Shown: piece after piece, positions 1 to 18,323 of the stretch
How positions within the stretch are numbered: the stretch's first letter is position 1
Layout of the letters: each line of letters begins with the position of its first letter
Assembly (NCBI GenBank): GCA_040954595.2
Contig: CM082595.2
Coordinates: 1,922,001-1,986,000, forward strand
Length of the DNA: 64,000 bases
Direction of reading: 5' to 3'
Origin: Balanoglossus misakiensis
Taxonomy: Eukaryota; Hemichordata
Position numbers and translations under genes: made by a program
The notes under the pieces: model-generated
Told to the model about the DNA's origin: nothing
Databases searched by the model: none
What the model saw: only the letters and a program-made list of their open reading frames with translations

Positions 1-2863
1 GTCGAGAGTAATTCAACATAGGTCCCCTGAAGTAAATGTTATAACTTGAAAATACTCTGAAATTTGCAGACGTCAGTCTTTCAAGATCATTTACTTTCAT
101 TTTCTGTCATTTTTTTTTCAAATCGAGGACACTTGGTAGATATTTTTGACATTTTTATATTGCTAGAAGGATGGTAACTGATAGAATAATTTCCCTTCCT
201 CTGAAATGTTGAGTTTATGGGAAATAGTCGCATTTATATAGATAGAAGTATTGTAGCTTACATGTATATGAGAGTAAATTATAGACTAGTGTAAGATTTG
301 TCAGTGACAAGTTTGAATCATGAGATTTTCACAATACCATGGATATCTGTCTCCATTGCTTTGCATTACAATTCACTTTTGACAGTGGTATGTAAATACA
401 GAACACTTCACATGGATTTGGCAGTGTTTTGGAAACATTTTCTAAACAACATTCTACATTGAACATTTTCAATGCATGCATATTTGCAAGGAGTTTATCA
501 CTGGTATGTCAAAATTTTTGACGATATGAAGCTCAGGAATTGATGAGTGTCCTGCTTCATATTGCGTGTGTGGCTGATACCTGGCTTTAACTTCATCCTG
601 TAGTGTGTATTCTCCAGGAAAGCATCCCTTGAATATCCAACCTTTACCCTTTCACCACCATGGTTCAGTCCAAATCCATTGTTTTCCATGGCAAGATTGG
701 ACCTCAAAAGAGGAGACTGGGGGTGAAAGGGTAAGACATTTGTGCCATAACCCTTCAGAAAAGTGTGTTTTCAAAAACGGTAATCTTTGTTACTGTTAAG
801 ACTGATGGTAGAAGCATACCGTACAATACAGCAAGTTTAGAGGTAGAACAGATATTTTATATTCCCTTATATCACTTGTACAAAATGAGTGTTTTAAAAT
901 CTATGCAGTAAATGACTTTACTATAAGTTAATATGGTACATTTCTTCCAGAAATTTTCATCAAATGCAGTTTTTTTACCTTTACATGTTAATGAGATGGA
1001 ATATTTTTGTTTCTGTTTATTCATGGGTAACCGGGTTAGAACACATGTAATTGCATCATGTTAGATATTTTTTGATTGACTTGTATTCCATGATTTTGTA
1101 CAATATATAAAGTGTCTCTAGTCGCACAGAGAGAATCATGACTTTCAACACTAAATCCATATCACAAATATTAGATTTTTCTAATATAGGGGACATTTTA
1201 TCATTTAGGACTTCAATTTCACACGCTCTAAGTCTGTCTAAACCCTTCACACATTTCAATATTGTTGTCCTTCTGTTTAACACAGTAACTTTCCACCAAG
1301 GCAGAGATCTCAAACCAACAGCATCATATTAGGAAATTTTAGGTAAACTGTGTCACCACGAAGTCGGAAACAATGTTTAGTGTTGATATGTAAATACACA
1401 GCATTGCCCTGATCATCGTTTTGTACATTGAACCTCCATGACCCAGAACACCACGGTCTATAAATGCCACCTCACATAGAATCGTAATTACATGTTGTGA
1501 AGGATGAGTTATTGTTTAGAATTCAAACACAGGGTTGCTATAGCTGTGTGGTGTACTTTGCACTGAGTGGATTGACAGCAATATCACCATGCACTTTGTT
1601 TTCTCAAGTGGAAATATGCAGTGATACTTGATGTGAACCCAAAAACACCCCTAGAGTAAAGCCAAGACCAGGTCTATTACACCGTGAAATCAATGATGTC
1701 ATTGCTATCCTATTTCTCAACTTGCCATGAATCCACACCTACAATGTAAAGTGATAAATCCAGTTCTTCCTCTGGCAAGACTTGATCTTTAGCAGAAAAT
1801 TGACCAGTGCTTTATTGTCAAGACTCATGTCAACAATATCACCAATTTTCCCATTCTCTGTAATTGATCTCTGTACTGTGATGTCATTGATTTCTGTGGT
1901 GTGTTATTGTGGTGGTGTATATCTGGGCCTATGGTCTTTCACCAACACAAGAACCATCTTGTGGTATAACCTGTCACCTGACCAATTCAGATCTTTTACA
2001 GTTAGGGGGACTGTGACTTTACATGTAGGTAGTAATGCACAATGTATACTATTATTAACAAACTACAGGGTTTCCATGGATACAGGTTCTATTTTTATTT
2101 GATTAAGGGTGTTTTTTCTATGCCAATTTAGCATTCACCACAGCTTTTTTTTATATTGGTCATTGTAATTCACACAAGAACCAGTCATGACTTTCACGTG
2201 TGTTCAAAAATGAAATGCAAATATGGTTTTATTGGTGAAGTAATTCAATAGCAATCTTGTAATCATAAATGACTGCTTGTAATACCAATGAACTAAATAA
2301 ACAAACATAATAAAGAATTTGTCTTGTCTTTTTATTGATTTCCATCCAATCATCCAAGATTTCTCATGAACACCCACTCACTGATTATGTACTATTGTTC
2401 CCAGAAGCCAACAGACTGCAGTACTGAATCTTGTTTTAAACTTACTGCTGTAAAAACGCAAATGAAACTGCAATATCAAAAAGTTATCTTACTGTAAAAT
2501 TTACAGAGCTATAAAATTATCTGGAAGGATTCAAAATATCTCCACTTTCTACAAAATGTTTATTTACATTGTAAAAGTCAGTCTCTACAAGGACAGGTGT
2601 TAGTATACAAAACTTGAAACTGACTAAATAAATATGTAATTGTCAAGATTGAAACAATTTTGATCATTCAATTAAGTATATTCATCCAGTTGATAATTAA
2701 CAAACTACGGTGTATGAATATAAAATATACTGTGTTTAGGAGTTCTAAGGTTAGATATGGAAATATGCCCAGTTTATCAGCATCTTATGCAATATCCCAG
2801 CATGCAATGTTCCATCATTCATAACATCACAGGGTGGTCAAAGTTGAGAGTTCAAAGGTCACT
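1..2863. other. No coding exon found; probable converging 3' UTRs
   Basis: I recognise no coding exon here on either strand; all open frames are short and have no familiar motif. An AATAAA at 2309-2314 on the + strand is followed by T/G-rich sequence and would suit the end of a + strand gene lying left of the window. On the minus strand an AATAAA (read as TTTATT at 2331-2336) would suit the end of TMEM107. If both are used, the two transcripts end tail-to-tail within about 30 bp. One copy of the 90-bp palindromic repeat lies at 645-733. Confidence 0.4.
645..733 (+). repeat. 90-bp nested-palindrome repeat, copy 1
   Basis: MITE-like element. Its consensus begins TTAACCCTTTCACC and ends GGTGAAAGGGTTAA, with an inner inverted pair GTCCAA/TTGGAC and a centre reading ATTGTTTTCTATGG. 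This copy keeps both terminal arms in slightly eroded form and lies in the non-coding DNA left of TMEM107. Confidence 0.75.
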
Positions 2864-3994
2864 CTATCCAGTTCTTCCCAAGGCAAGTACACCAATCAGA
2901 ACAATGATCTCTGTTACAAAAGGAAATGCACTGAAAATAGAGAAATACAACAAACATATTGAATTATTGGCAATACATGGATATCTAATGATTTGGACAG
3001 TTATACAGCAGAGATTGTTCAGTAATTAGTGAAGTTTGGTAGGTTGTTTTGTAATATGTGTTGCTGTACAAGAAATGATGCCACTGTTCTAATGAGTGAC
3101 TCACCTACAAAAACCAAATATCCACCAGAATATGTAACATGGCCATTCTTGAAAGAGATAGAAGGACAATGCTACAGCCCCACTGGCATGTGCTCCTATG
3201 GCTGGTCATTAAAGTTAAGAATAGTCAACGGTTTTAAATAATTATGGATCCACATAGCACCTTCATGTCTCTCTGACTCTGAGATATCAGGGTATGTGAT
3301 TGTCGTAGAGGGTGCTATGCATCAATGTCACTTCACATTGACTTGGTGGGTGTGTGTATGTACAGCATCAATATTGTCTTTTGCATTTTCATTACCAAAA
3401 ATGCATTCTGCTGGATTGCATGTTAAAGGATACATATCATGTTCTGAGAATGTATAAACATAGATGTTCCACTCATAAAACCAATGATTTCGATGCCAAG
3501 GAATGCTATGGTAAGTGATAAACCAACAATTAACCTGAAAATAAACAGATGTAATGAAACATTATTACAAAGGAGAAATTCTTGTACTGCATGTACGAGA
3601 TAAACTGGTACAAAGTTTACATATATCATGTATATAAGCAAGACATATCTACATCAAAGGATATACACCTGTATAGGTAATACTCACTCAGTGTCCCTGG
3701 TTGTATATTGGTCCTGGGTGTATTCGTATGGCAAGCAAGCCTTCACATTAGCATCCTACATATGGAAATGGGGAATGAGAATTACAAAGCAAGCAAATCT
3801 AAATGTAATATGAAGCTGTAATGTGGGCTTTATATAGGTATCAGTGTATCATAAAAATCATCTGTGTTACCATAGAAACAGTTATAGACTGTAAAATCAT
3901 TACTCACCCTGGCCCATAGGATTGTAATAGCAATTACAAGATGGGCGATCATGCTAAGAAATCGAGCTGGCAATAGCGAGCTTAACTGAGACAT
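2864..3994 (-). CDS. TMEM107: TMEM107, ciliary transition-zone membrane protein
   Basis: Five coding exons on the minus strand: 3994-3908, 3755-3688, 3534-3434, 3201-3105 and 2930-2864. They join to 420 nt (139 residues); the human protein has 140. The start reads MSQLSSLLPARFLSMIAHLV, the loop holds KACLPYEYTQDQY, and the later membrane segments contain IEIIGFMSGTSMF and IGAHASGAVALSF, all closely matching vertebrate TMEM107. The family is a four-pass protein of the ciliary transition zone (MKS module) and is mutated in Joubert/Meckel-type ciliopathies. Intron 3 has minor-spliceosome signals, and RFX X-box-like sites lie in the promoter and in intron 1. The gene is head-to-head with the first COPB2 copy, about 850 bp between start codons. 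Confidence 0.93.
3202..3433 (-). other. TMEM107: U12-type GT-AG intron 3 of TMEM107
   Basis: On the minus strand the donor reads GTATCCTTTAAC, matching the U12 donor consensus GTATCCTT. The 3' end contains TTCTTAAC about 13 nt before the terminal CAG, matching the U12 branch-point consensus TTCCTTAAC and its usual short spacing. Splicing here restores the conserved reading frame through ...NMI-S-IGAHAS. Confidence 0.85.
3866..3879. promoter_or_regulatory. RFX X-box-like motif in TMEM107 intron 1
   Basis: The sequence GTTACCATAGAAAC is an exact fit to the imperfect palindrome GTNRCCATRGNAAC bound by RFX factors at ciliary genes. It lies 29 bp inside intron 1 of TMEM107, close to the transcription start region. 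The match is seen directly; function is inferred. Confidence 0.6.
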
Positions 3995-4065
3995 GCTGAC
4001 TGTAACACTCTAAGAACTGGCAATCAACAAAAAATAACTTTAGCGCTGTTCTCGAAGTTTGTACC

Positions 4066-4079
4066 GTTACTATAGAAAC
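4066..4079. promoter_or_regulatory. RFX X-box-like motif upstream of TMEM107
   Basis: GTTACTATAGAAAC lies 72 bp upstream of the TMEM107 start codon. It differs from the X-box consensus GTNRCCATRGNAAC by one base (CT for CC). Position and partner gene both suit RFX control of a ciliary gene. Confidence 0.5.
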
Positions 4080-4842
4080 TTGATCATGAAACTCTACATT
4101 GGCTTCCAATTTCATGCAGCAATTATCGGTGTCTATGACATCGTTTCCTTTCAAATGATTTCCTTGGTCGGCGTCTTTCAAGTCGACAGCGATTCGGTAC
4201 GATTTCTTTCGCGGAAATTAATGCTAACGCGTCAAAATTGATCGAGATGTCAAAAATATATAACTTTCTGTCGTCTGTTTTGGTTTCCAGCTCAGGAATT
4301 GAATATGTCCGCGTCTGCCTCGTCCAATGACAAAACGGAAAGGGTATTGCCAGAAAAACTGTAGATTTCTATTTGTTTTAACATCATGTTATATTGTATT
4401 TACAAGCTGAAGACTCATTTAATTATAACAAAATCAATTTTATTATCATATTCAGCTATAAAATATAATGTTATTTATGAAAGAAGTCTTATATTTACTG
4501 TCCCCGTGTTGGTATGCATCACCCTTGACAAAAAATAGTATATCCCACACTCGTGTACGTTTCGAATTCTCGTACGTAGCTTCCGGTTGAAAGGGATTTT
4601 TCTCAAACATCAAATGAATACATTGTTTTCAATAATTACTGCCACATCTGTGTACACTATCCTTCTCTTACTAGCTTGACCGACTAAACTAATAAATATT
4701 GTCTACTGTTTTTTCGAATATTTGAACTCTTAGAAACCACTTCCGTATTTCACTCGAGATCTCACGAGACTTTGCCACGTCTGTGTGTCTGTCATAGCAG
4801 TACACGTCTCCCTTCCCTAGTCAATGCCGGAAAGACCTCAAG

Positions 4843-5362
4843 ATGGTAAGAAAACGTGATTTATCGAGCACATTTGTAGCATTATACCGGTTGTTATGGA
4901 AACCGAATATCATTCTTCAAATGAAGAGTTTCCATGTTCGTCTTGCGATCCGCAGGATCATTGATGGGGTGTCCAGGGACCAGTTTTAACACTGACTGGC
5001 GAAAGTTGTGTGCCAGTGCAGTGCATATGCATGTACATATCATGATTGTACAGATTACGATAAAGTTCAGGCAATGTGTTTTTGCGTGTGTCAGCATCTA
5101 GAATGAGATTGTAAACCATTTAATTTACAAGTTACAAATATCCATCGTGTGACAGGAATCTTACATGCATACTAGTTAGCAGTAAGCATACCTGTATTTG
5201 TCAACAAACTTTGGGTGGGAGGGGGGGGGGGGACTGAAATCAATTACTCCAGACCATAGTACATGTGCCTCCATCCCTTAACTGTTTATGACTAGACTCA
5301 ATAACATATGTAAATGATCATGTCTGGTGAATATATCATCACCACCACCACCACCACCGTCG

Positions 5363-5395
<33 letters not shown>

Positions 5396-8300
5396 CACCC
5401 CTGAAATGTTTTATTAACAGATATGTTTTAATTTTCTCTCACTATCACATACAGCCACTCAGACTTGATGTAAAGGTAAGCCAGCCAGCATTGTTGTGGT
5501 TTATTTAAATACAAATTTCAATTCAATCAGTTTCCTGGTGCTTATTCCATTCTTACTAACTTGTCCATTATGTTTATTTCTATTTTCAGCGTAAATTGTC
5601 AGCCAGATCAGACCGAGTGAAGTCGGTTGATTTGCATCCATCAGAACCATGGATGTTGGCGAGTTTGTACAATGGCAATGTCCATGTATGGAACCATGAA
5701 TCTCAGGTAAATACAGCTGTGATGGACAATGACTGTATTGGTTTCAAAGATAGTTTCACATTACTTTGAAAAGTGTTGTATATCAGTATGATTCCTTGAA
5801 GTCTTAGCTGTGATGTGATTGTTATTAAATGTTTCATTTCTTTCTAGACATTGGTGAAGTCATTTGAAGTGTGTGATCTGCCAGTCAGATGTGCCAGATT
5901 TGTGGCAAGGAAGAATTGGATTGTCACTGGTTCCGTAAGTATCTCCTTGTCTTGTTACAGGAGAGGGATAGTGTACATACTGAGTACTGCCTGCATGTCT
6001 ATTGATAGGATTCCATTTCTATACTGTAGGGAAGTTCAAAATTCAAGTAGCATGGTTGTTTTATTCAAACTTTCTGTATTTTTTATTGACAGGATGATAT
6101 GCAGTTACGTGTGTACAACTACAATACATTGGAGAGAGTCCATGCTTTTGAAGCCCATTCTGATTACCTGAGATGTATCGCTGTTCATCCAACACAACCA
6201 TATATCCTGACCAGTAGTGGTACGTTTAGCTTGTATCAGTATAGTAATTATAGTAACGTAATCATTTAGTCCTCTTTTGTATACATAGATAATGGCAAAT
6301 TGATTAAAGAAAATTATAAAATAACTTCTTCTTTTTTCAGATGATATGTTGATAAAGTTATGGGATTGGGAGAAGAAATGGCAATGCAGTCAAGTTTTTG
6401 AAGGGCATACTCACTATGTGATGCAGATTGTTATCAATCCTAAAGACAACAATACCTTCGCCAGTGCATCACTGGACAGAACTGTTAAGGTAAGACATTG
6501 AATTCTTTGTAGCTCAGCCATTATAGATTGAGTGGAATTGATTGAGATTTGTTGTAATTTGTGTATTTTTAATTTTATTTTTAAGGTCTGGCAGCTGGGT
6601 TCCAACTCGCCAAACTTTACTCTGGAAGGACACGACAAGGGAGTAAATTGTGTGGATTATTACAGTGGAGGTGATAAACCATATCTCATCTCGGGCGCTG
6701 ATGACAGGCTTTGTAAAGTCTGGGATTACCAGGTATGTATTGAACAGTGTAACCCTTTTAACCTCCATGGTTTGGTCCAAGTCCATGGTAATACTGGGCT
6801 TCTACACATGGGAATGGGGATGAAAGGGTTAAACTGAACGTTAATGACCACATGCTATCTGATGAACACAAGCAGCAGCTTTCATTTCAGAGTAATCTAA
6901 CACTTGTCATGAATGACATCTCTTTCAGAACAAGACTTGTGTACAGACCCTGGAAGGCCATGCCCAGAATGTTGCTTGCGTGTCTTTCCATCCAGAGTTG
7001 CCCATCATATTGACTGGCTCAGAAGATGGTAATTCAATCAAAACTTACTTTATTACAAAAGCATTAAACCAAATCATTCAGTGATAAAAATATAGCTTCT
7101 TTGATGTGTATACAGTGACAACAGGAATTGATGACAAAATTACTCTACAAGCAACTTCAAGTGACAGTTTAATAATTTATACAATTTCCAACACTTTGGT
7201 TGTTCTTGTGTCTATATTAGGTACTGTTAGAATCTGGCATGCAAATACTTACCGATTAGAAACAACATTGAACTATGGATTGGAACGAGTGTGGACCATT
7301 GCTTGTCAGAGGGGATCTAATAATGTTGCCCTTGGTTACGATGAAGGCAGTATCATGGTAAAGGTATGTACAAAACTTTTGTAAACTTTATTGTTATATT
7401 TTGTGGATCAGAGATCAAAGCTGCCAGATTTTAGCCAAAACATTGATCTTTCACTGGAATTTTTTTTTAGCTTGGTCGTGAAGAACCAGCTATGTCGATG
7501 GACTCGAGTGGTAAAATCATCTGGGCTAAACATGCTGAGATACAGCAAGCCAATCTGAAGACCATGGCAGACATGGAAATCAAGGATGCTGAACGTTTGC
7601 CGTTGGCTGTGAAGGATATGGGAAGCTGTGAGATCTATCCACAAACTATCGCACATAATCCCAATGGAAGGTGAGTGGTTTTGATTGTCAAATTGGAACG
7701 ATGTGTCTTCAAGATAAGATATTCTGCCTCCAAAGCAAACTGTAGTTTCATACTACTCTTCTTTGTCCATATTAAAATATTTGATGTTTTTGACAGGTTT
7801 GTTGTAGTCTGTGGTGATGGGGAATACATCATCTATACAGCCATGGCTTTGAGAAATAAAGCATTTGGATCTGCACAAGAGTTCGTCTGGGCACAAGAAT
7901 CTAACGAGTAAGTTCAATCTTAATTTATCTGAATCAAAATTACATACGTCAACTGGAAGATTTGGGTGTTAACTATCCAAATTGTCATTACAGGTATGCT
8001 ATCAGAGAAGGCACTTCTACAGTCAAACTGTTCAGAAATTTCAAAGAGAGGAAGAGTTTCAAACCTGATTTTGGAACTGAAGGTTAGTTATACATAGTTA
8101 TATTCTTCATAATTTATACAAGCAGTTACTTGGATAACCTGATAGTGTTTTGTTCAAAAAGTGTCACAGGAAAGCCTATTTTGACTTTCCATTTCTACAT
8201 TCTTAGGTATCTATGGTGGTTTTCTGCTCGGAGTAAGGTCTGCCAGTGGACTTGCATTCTATGATTGGGAGACCAGTGAACTCATCAGAAGAATTGAAAT

Positions 8301-10892
8301 TACACCAAAACAGGTAACATTACAGTGGTTTTTGAATTTCTGTATTATTACCTGGACATTTGGCCTGTTAATCTGAATTTGCACACAAGACTAAACACTA
8401 TCATGTTTGTCTTTGTTTATTTCCAGATCTTCTGGTCGGACAGTGGAGAGTTGATGTGTATCACCACAGAAGATTCATTCTTCATTCTGAAATACAGTAC
8501 TGAAGCTGTCAGCAAAGCTCAGGAAACAAATGAAGGCATCACTGAAGATGGAATTGAAGATGCATTTGATGTAAGTATAAACAACCAGAAGAATTGAACA
8601 AACTCGAGAACAGTAATATCGAATATTTGAATCTACCAGCACTGAATATATTTTTGAAAATACCAGTGGTGTTTGTTTCATATCATGAGATGCCTACAAA
8701 TGATCATTTTCTGTCACTCTCAAAAGGTTGTTGGTGAAATCCAAGAAAATGTCAAAACTGGTCTGTGGGTTGGAGATTGCTTCATATATACTAATTCTGT
8801 CAACAGATTGAATTATTATGTTGGTGGTGAAATTGTCACAATTTCACACTTGGACAGGTGAGAATATTTGTTGTCTTGACAAAGCTGTTATCCTAATTTT
8901 GAATTGTTATGTGTTTGTGGTGAATTTCTGAATTTCACTCAAATATTGCTCTTATTTATTTATTTTAACCATTTAATTATTTTGTCTCATATTTCAGAGT
9001 GATGTACTTGCTGGGCTACATTCCCCGTGACAATCGTCTATATCTTGGAGACAAAGAACTCAATGTTGTCAGTTATGAATTATTACTCTCGGTATTAGAG
9101 TACCAAACTGCCGTTATGAGGAGAGACTTCGAAACTGCTGATAAAGTCTTACCCACAATTCCACGAGAACAAAGGACGAGAGTTGCTCACTTCCTGGAAA
9201 AACAGGTGAGATATATATTCGTAATTTTAATGAATAGAATTGTGAACATATTTACTTTGAGAAAACAACACACTCAAAATTGACATTTGAATATTATTTT
9301 TATTTTTAGGGATTTAAACCTCAAGCCTTGGCTGTATCAACTGATCCAGAACACAGATTTGAGCTGTCGTTGCAACTTGGTGAATTGAAGATTGCATATG
9401 ATATTGCGAAGGAGGCAGAGGTAAGATAGAACCAACGCAAGTAACTTGGGTAGAAATCTGCTTATTGTTACCATCATCCCATGACTGTTTCGGCGTCATG
9501 GATATAATATAACAATCTGCAACATTTTATTGATTTGACAGAGTGAAGAGAAATGGAAACAGCTAGCAGAACTTGCCACCTCCAAATGTGAATTCAAATT
9601 AGCTTCTGAATGTTTACACCACGCGCAAGACTACGGCGCCTTGTTGCTATTAGCAACATGTTCGGGAGATGCTGAGATGGTGGAGAAACTTGGCATGGCA
9701 TCACAGAATGAAGACAAAAACAATGTAGCATTCCTATCTTACTTCTTATTGGGCCAGTAAGTGTACAATTTCTGAGTGACTCAATATTCCTGTGGAGTTT
9801 CACATCTTTAACCGTATTCAATACATTCATGCATCATGTTGTTTCACTGTACACTTCATTGACAGTAACAAATGCCTTAATTCCTCCGTTTTCAGGACAG
9901 AGAAATGTTTAGATCTTTTATGTCAGAGTGGCCGACTACCAGAAGCTGCATTCTTAGCCAGGACATATATGCCAAGCAAAGTATCAGAGTGAGTATAACT
10001 ATTGTTCATGTAGTTGTAACAAATTCATGAATCTATTATGGTTGGATATGATTTGTATTTTTGAAATGACTAATTTCATTCATCCCTAAAGCAATGAGCA
10101 TAACTGTTACAATAAAATTGATTGTATCTATTTCAGAATTGTACAAATGTGGAGAGAAAGTTTGGCCAAGACAAATAAGAAGGCAGCTGAGTCCTTAGCA
10201 GATCCAACAGAATATGAAAATTTATTTGTTGGCTTGAAGGAAGGTTACTTGGCTGAAAAGTACTTGAAGAAAACACAAAAGGTGCTTCCTGCAGCAGCTT
10301 ATCCTCATGTGCCGGTAAGTGGAAGACAGTGCCTAATTATGGATAGGTAGAGCTTAATCGAAGGATTATAATAGTTTGAAATAAGTTGATTGCATTTTGA
10401 TATCATTATAAAAGAAAAGAAATCTTTTGTCTCATGTTATCATATCATGTTACTCTTGCAGAATACGTATGACAGAAATGTGATTGAAGAAATGAATCAA
10501 GCTGCTGATAGCCAAGACATTGATGTGAGTTTTTTTGAGAATTTTATATGATTGCGAGAGATCACTGTCCTTTCTTTTGCTCTGCGTATAAAAATGAATT
10601 ACCGGTAGTATTCATTGCAGTTAGCAAATAAACTTTCACAAATATACCTTGTTGACTTATTTTTAAACTTTGACCTTTGCAGGAAGAAGAAGTTGCAGTT
10701 GATGAAGAATTAGAAGAAGAAGAGGTTTCAACAGAGGCAAAAGATCAGCTTTCAGCTGTGGAAAGACTTGAAGAAAATTTAGACAATAAAGATTTTGATT
10801 TTGATTTAGACAAAGATATTGAGAATTTGAAATTAGATGAAAATATTGACACTAGTGATGTGAACTTAGATGAGGATCTTCTGGAAGATTAG
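4843..10892 (+). CDS. COPB2: Coatomer subunit beta' (beta'-COP), copy A
   Basis: Twenty-two coding exons: 4843-4845, 5455-5475, 5590-5706, 5848-5934, 6093-6219, 6341-6489, 6586-6732, 6929-7028, 7221-7363, 7471-7670, 7797-7907, 7994-8082, 8207-8313, 8427-8570, 8727-8857, 8998-9205, 9310-9420, 9542-9756, 9896-9988, 10137-10314, 10462-10524 and 10683-10892. They join to 2754 nt, 917 residues (human 906). Exon 1 contributes only the ATG. The protein has two seven-blade WD40 propellers (about 1-300 and 305-600), then an alpha-solenoid and an acidic tail ending NLDEDLLED. Beta'-COP is a COPI coat subunit for Golgi-to-ER traffic; its first propeller binds C-terminal dilysine signals, and RVK near residue 17, PVR and HSDY, which match contact positions recalled from the yeast structure, are kept. 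Poly(A) signals lie at 11572 and 11581. This copy is nearer the vertebrate sequence than copy B. Confidence 0.96.
5335..5398. repeat. CAC/ATC trinucleotide microsatellite
   Basis: A run of CAC triplets followed by ATC triplets in intron 1 of COPB2 copy A. A separate G-run lies at about 5218-5233. Confidence 0.9.
6750..6833 (+). repeat. 90-bp nested-palindrome repeat, copy 2 (diverged)
   Basis: In intron 7 of COPB2 copy A. The terminal arms AACCCTTTTAACC and TGAAAGGGTTAA and the inner CCATGG and GGTCCAA are recognisable; the centre is eroded. This intron is absent from COPB2 copy B. Confidence 0.6.
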
Positions 10893-12176
10893 GAACATTT
10901 TAGTACAACCACGATATTCAGAACACCAGGTTGCTGTCAAATGACCAAGAAAGTCATTGGTTTTCAAGTATGGTTTGTTGGGAAGAAAGCAAGACCCATA
11001 AAAACAATCTGATGATACTCTCTACGGAATATTGTAAATTGTGTTCTCTCTCCTCTGTACTGTGTCAGATACCTTTGTACCATCTTGTAACTGTAACTTG
11101 TTTTCAGAAGTATTTCTTTTCACAGAACTTTAGAACATTTTAGGGATGTAGAAATGACAGTGAACAAACTGTAGAGTACTAATGATCAAGACGTCTGACT
11201 CAAAAAGCTTTCCCAAGTCTTATTTTTACTTCAGTCATATTTTGAAATATTTATTTCAGGAAAGCAGGCTGCCTTTTTAGACATTGAAATACTGTAATCT
11301 GTCTATAAATCAGTTGGGGTGATGATGCAGTACTTCATTGGTGTTGCCATGGTTATTACATTGGTTGCCATGGTTGTTGGTTGTCATGGCAAGCAGTTTT
11401 GCCAACAATACTAAAGTAAGGACTGGCTGTAATGTGCATTAATTGAAAAAGGTTTTAAACTAAAATTCTATAAAGAATCACTGGGGTAAAATTGCTGTGT
11501 CTGTATATTTTTCACATTCTCGCATTCAAGGGATCAGGAGATGGCAATATTGCATATTCACTTAATTAGTGAATAAATTTAATAAAATTTCAGTTATTGA
11601 AAAGAGTGTTGAGTTTTGTTCTGTCATTATTATCACATTTCATCACATCTCTGGGTTATGAACCCTGACCTGATACGAAACAAACTTTTCAAACATCTAC
11701 TCTGCTATTGGTTGGTTTAACACGCCCATAAATTCATATTAATTTTAATGTAGCCATTAGTTCATTATACCGTTGGCGTTTAAGGCAAAAAGTAATCAAA
11801 TTCTATACCTTATGGCTAAAATTCGATGGCTTTGACTTATATTTGATAAAGTTGGAAAGTAGGTCAAAGTTTAATAGTGTGACCTGACCGAGGTGACGTG
11901 GTCTGATCCAACGCGACTAGATTGACCCGACACCGCGTACATGCAGGTCATATCATGGTACTACCACATATATCGTTATCTGATCAGTGTGTTGGACTAA
12001 CGATGGTACTGGTGGACTTTGATCACGTTTTGGACACGATTTACCATCTGTAGCACCTCGCGTGCAGCTAGCACGCACTGTTTCCGGACAAGAACTCTCC
12101 ATCTCAGCTGTGAAGACGTCAGCTGATAGCAACCACACCCCCTCCTCCCCCGCCTCATGCGTAACCAGGGTCCACT
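10893..12176. other. COPB2-A 3' UTR and spacer between the two COPB2 genes
   Basis: 3' UTR of copy A to about 11.6 kb (AATAAA at 11572-11577 and 11581-11586), containing repeated TTGCCATGGTT words at about 11342-11388. The remaining roughly 550 bp, richer in CpG towards 12.1 kb, must hold the promoter and 5' UTR of copy B. No other gene is seen. Confidence 0.6.
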
Positions 12177-18058
<5,882 letters not shown>

Positions 18059-18228
18059 TTTAATTTGGACAACCTGATTTGCTGTACAAACCTGGTTTGT
18101 GATTTTTGTCACCATTTCGCTTGTTGCAATGATCTAATGCTCAGTTCTGGTTAGCAGTGATCAACTCTCAAAGATTAATCTCATTCAAACAAGAAAGACA
18201 AGAAAGAGTTTATATATATAAGTATGAA

Positions 18229-18260
18229 TACTTTATTGCACAGATAACATAAAATAAAAT
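18229..18260. other. Overlapping poly(A) signals of convergent COPB2-B and TMEM201
   Basis: AATAAA on the + strand at 18253-18258 follows the COPB2-B stop at 18058, and AATAAA on the minus strand (TTTATT, 18232-18237) follows the TMEM201 stop at 18324. The minus signal lies left of the plus signal, so the two mRNAs should overlap at their 3' ends by a few tens of bases. Confidence 0.65.
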
Positions 18261-18323
18261 TCAGCAATGAAAACTTTCAACTAAAAGAATATCAAATATT
18301 TCACAAGAAACATGTCATGTACT

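Noticed and set aside
2200-2863. U8 snoRNA in the TMEM107 3' UTR, as in vertebrates
   Set aside because: I could not see the conserved U8 5' end or a matching fold in the downstream region.
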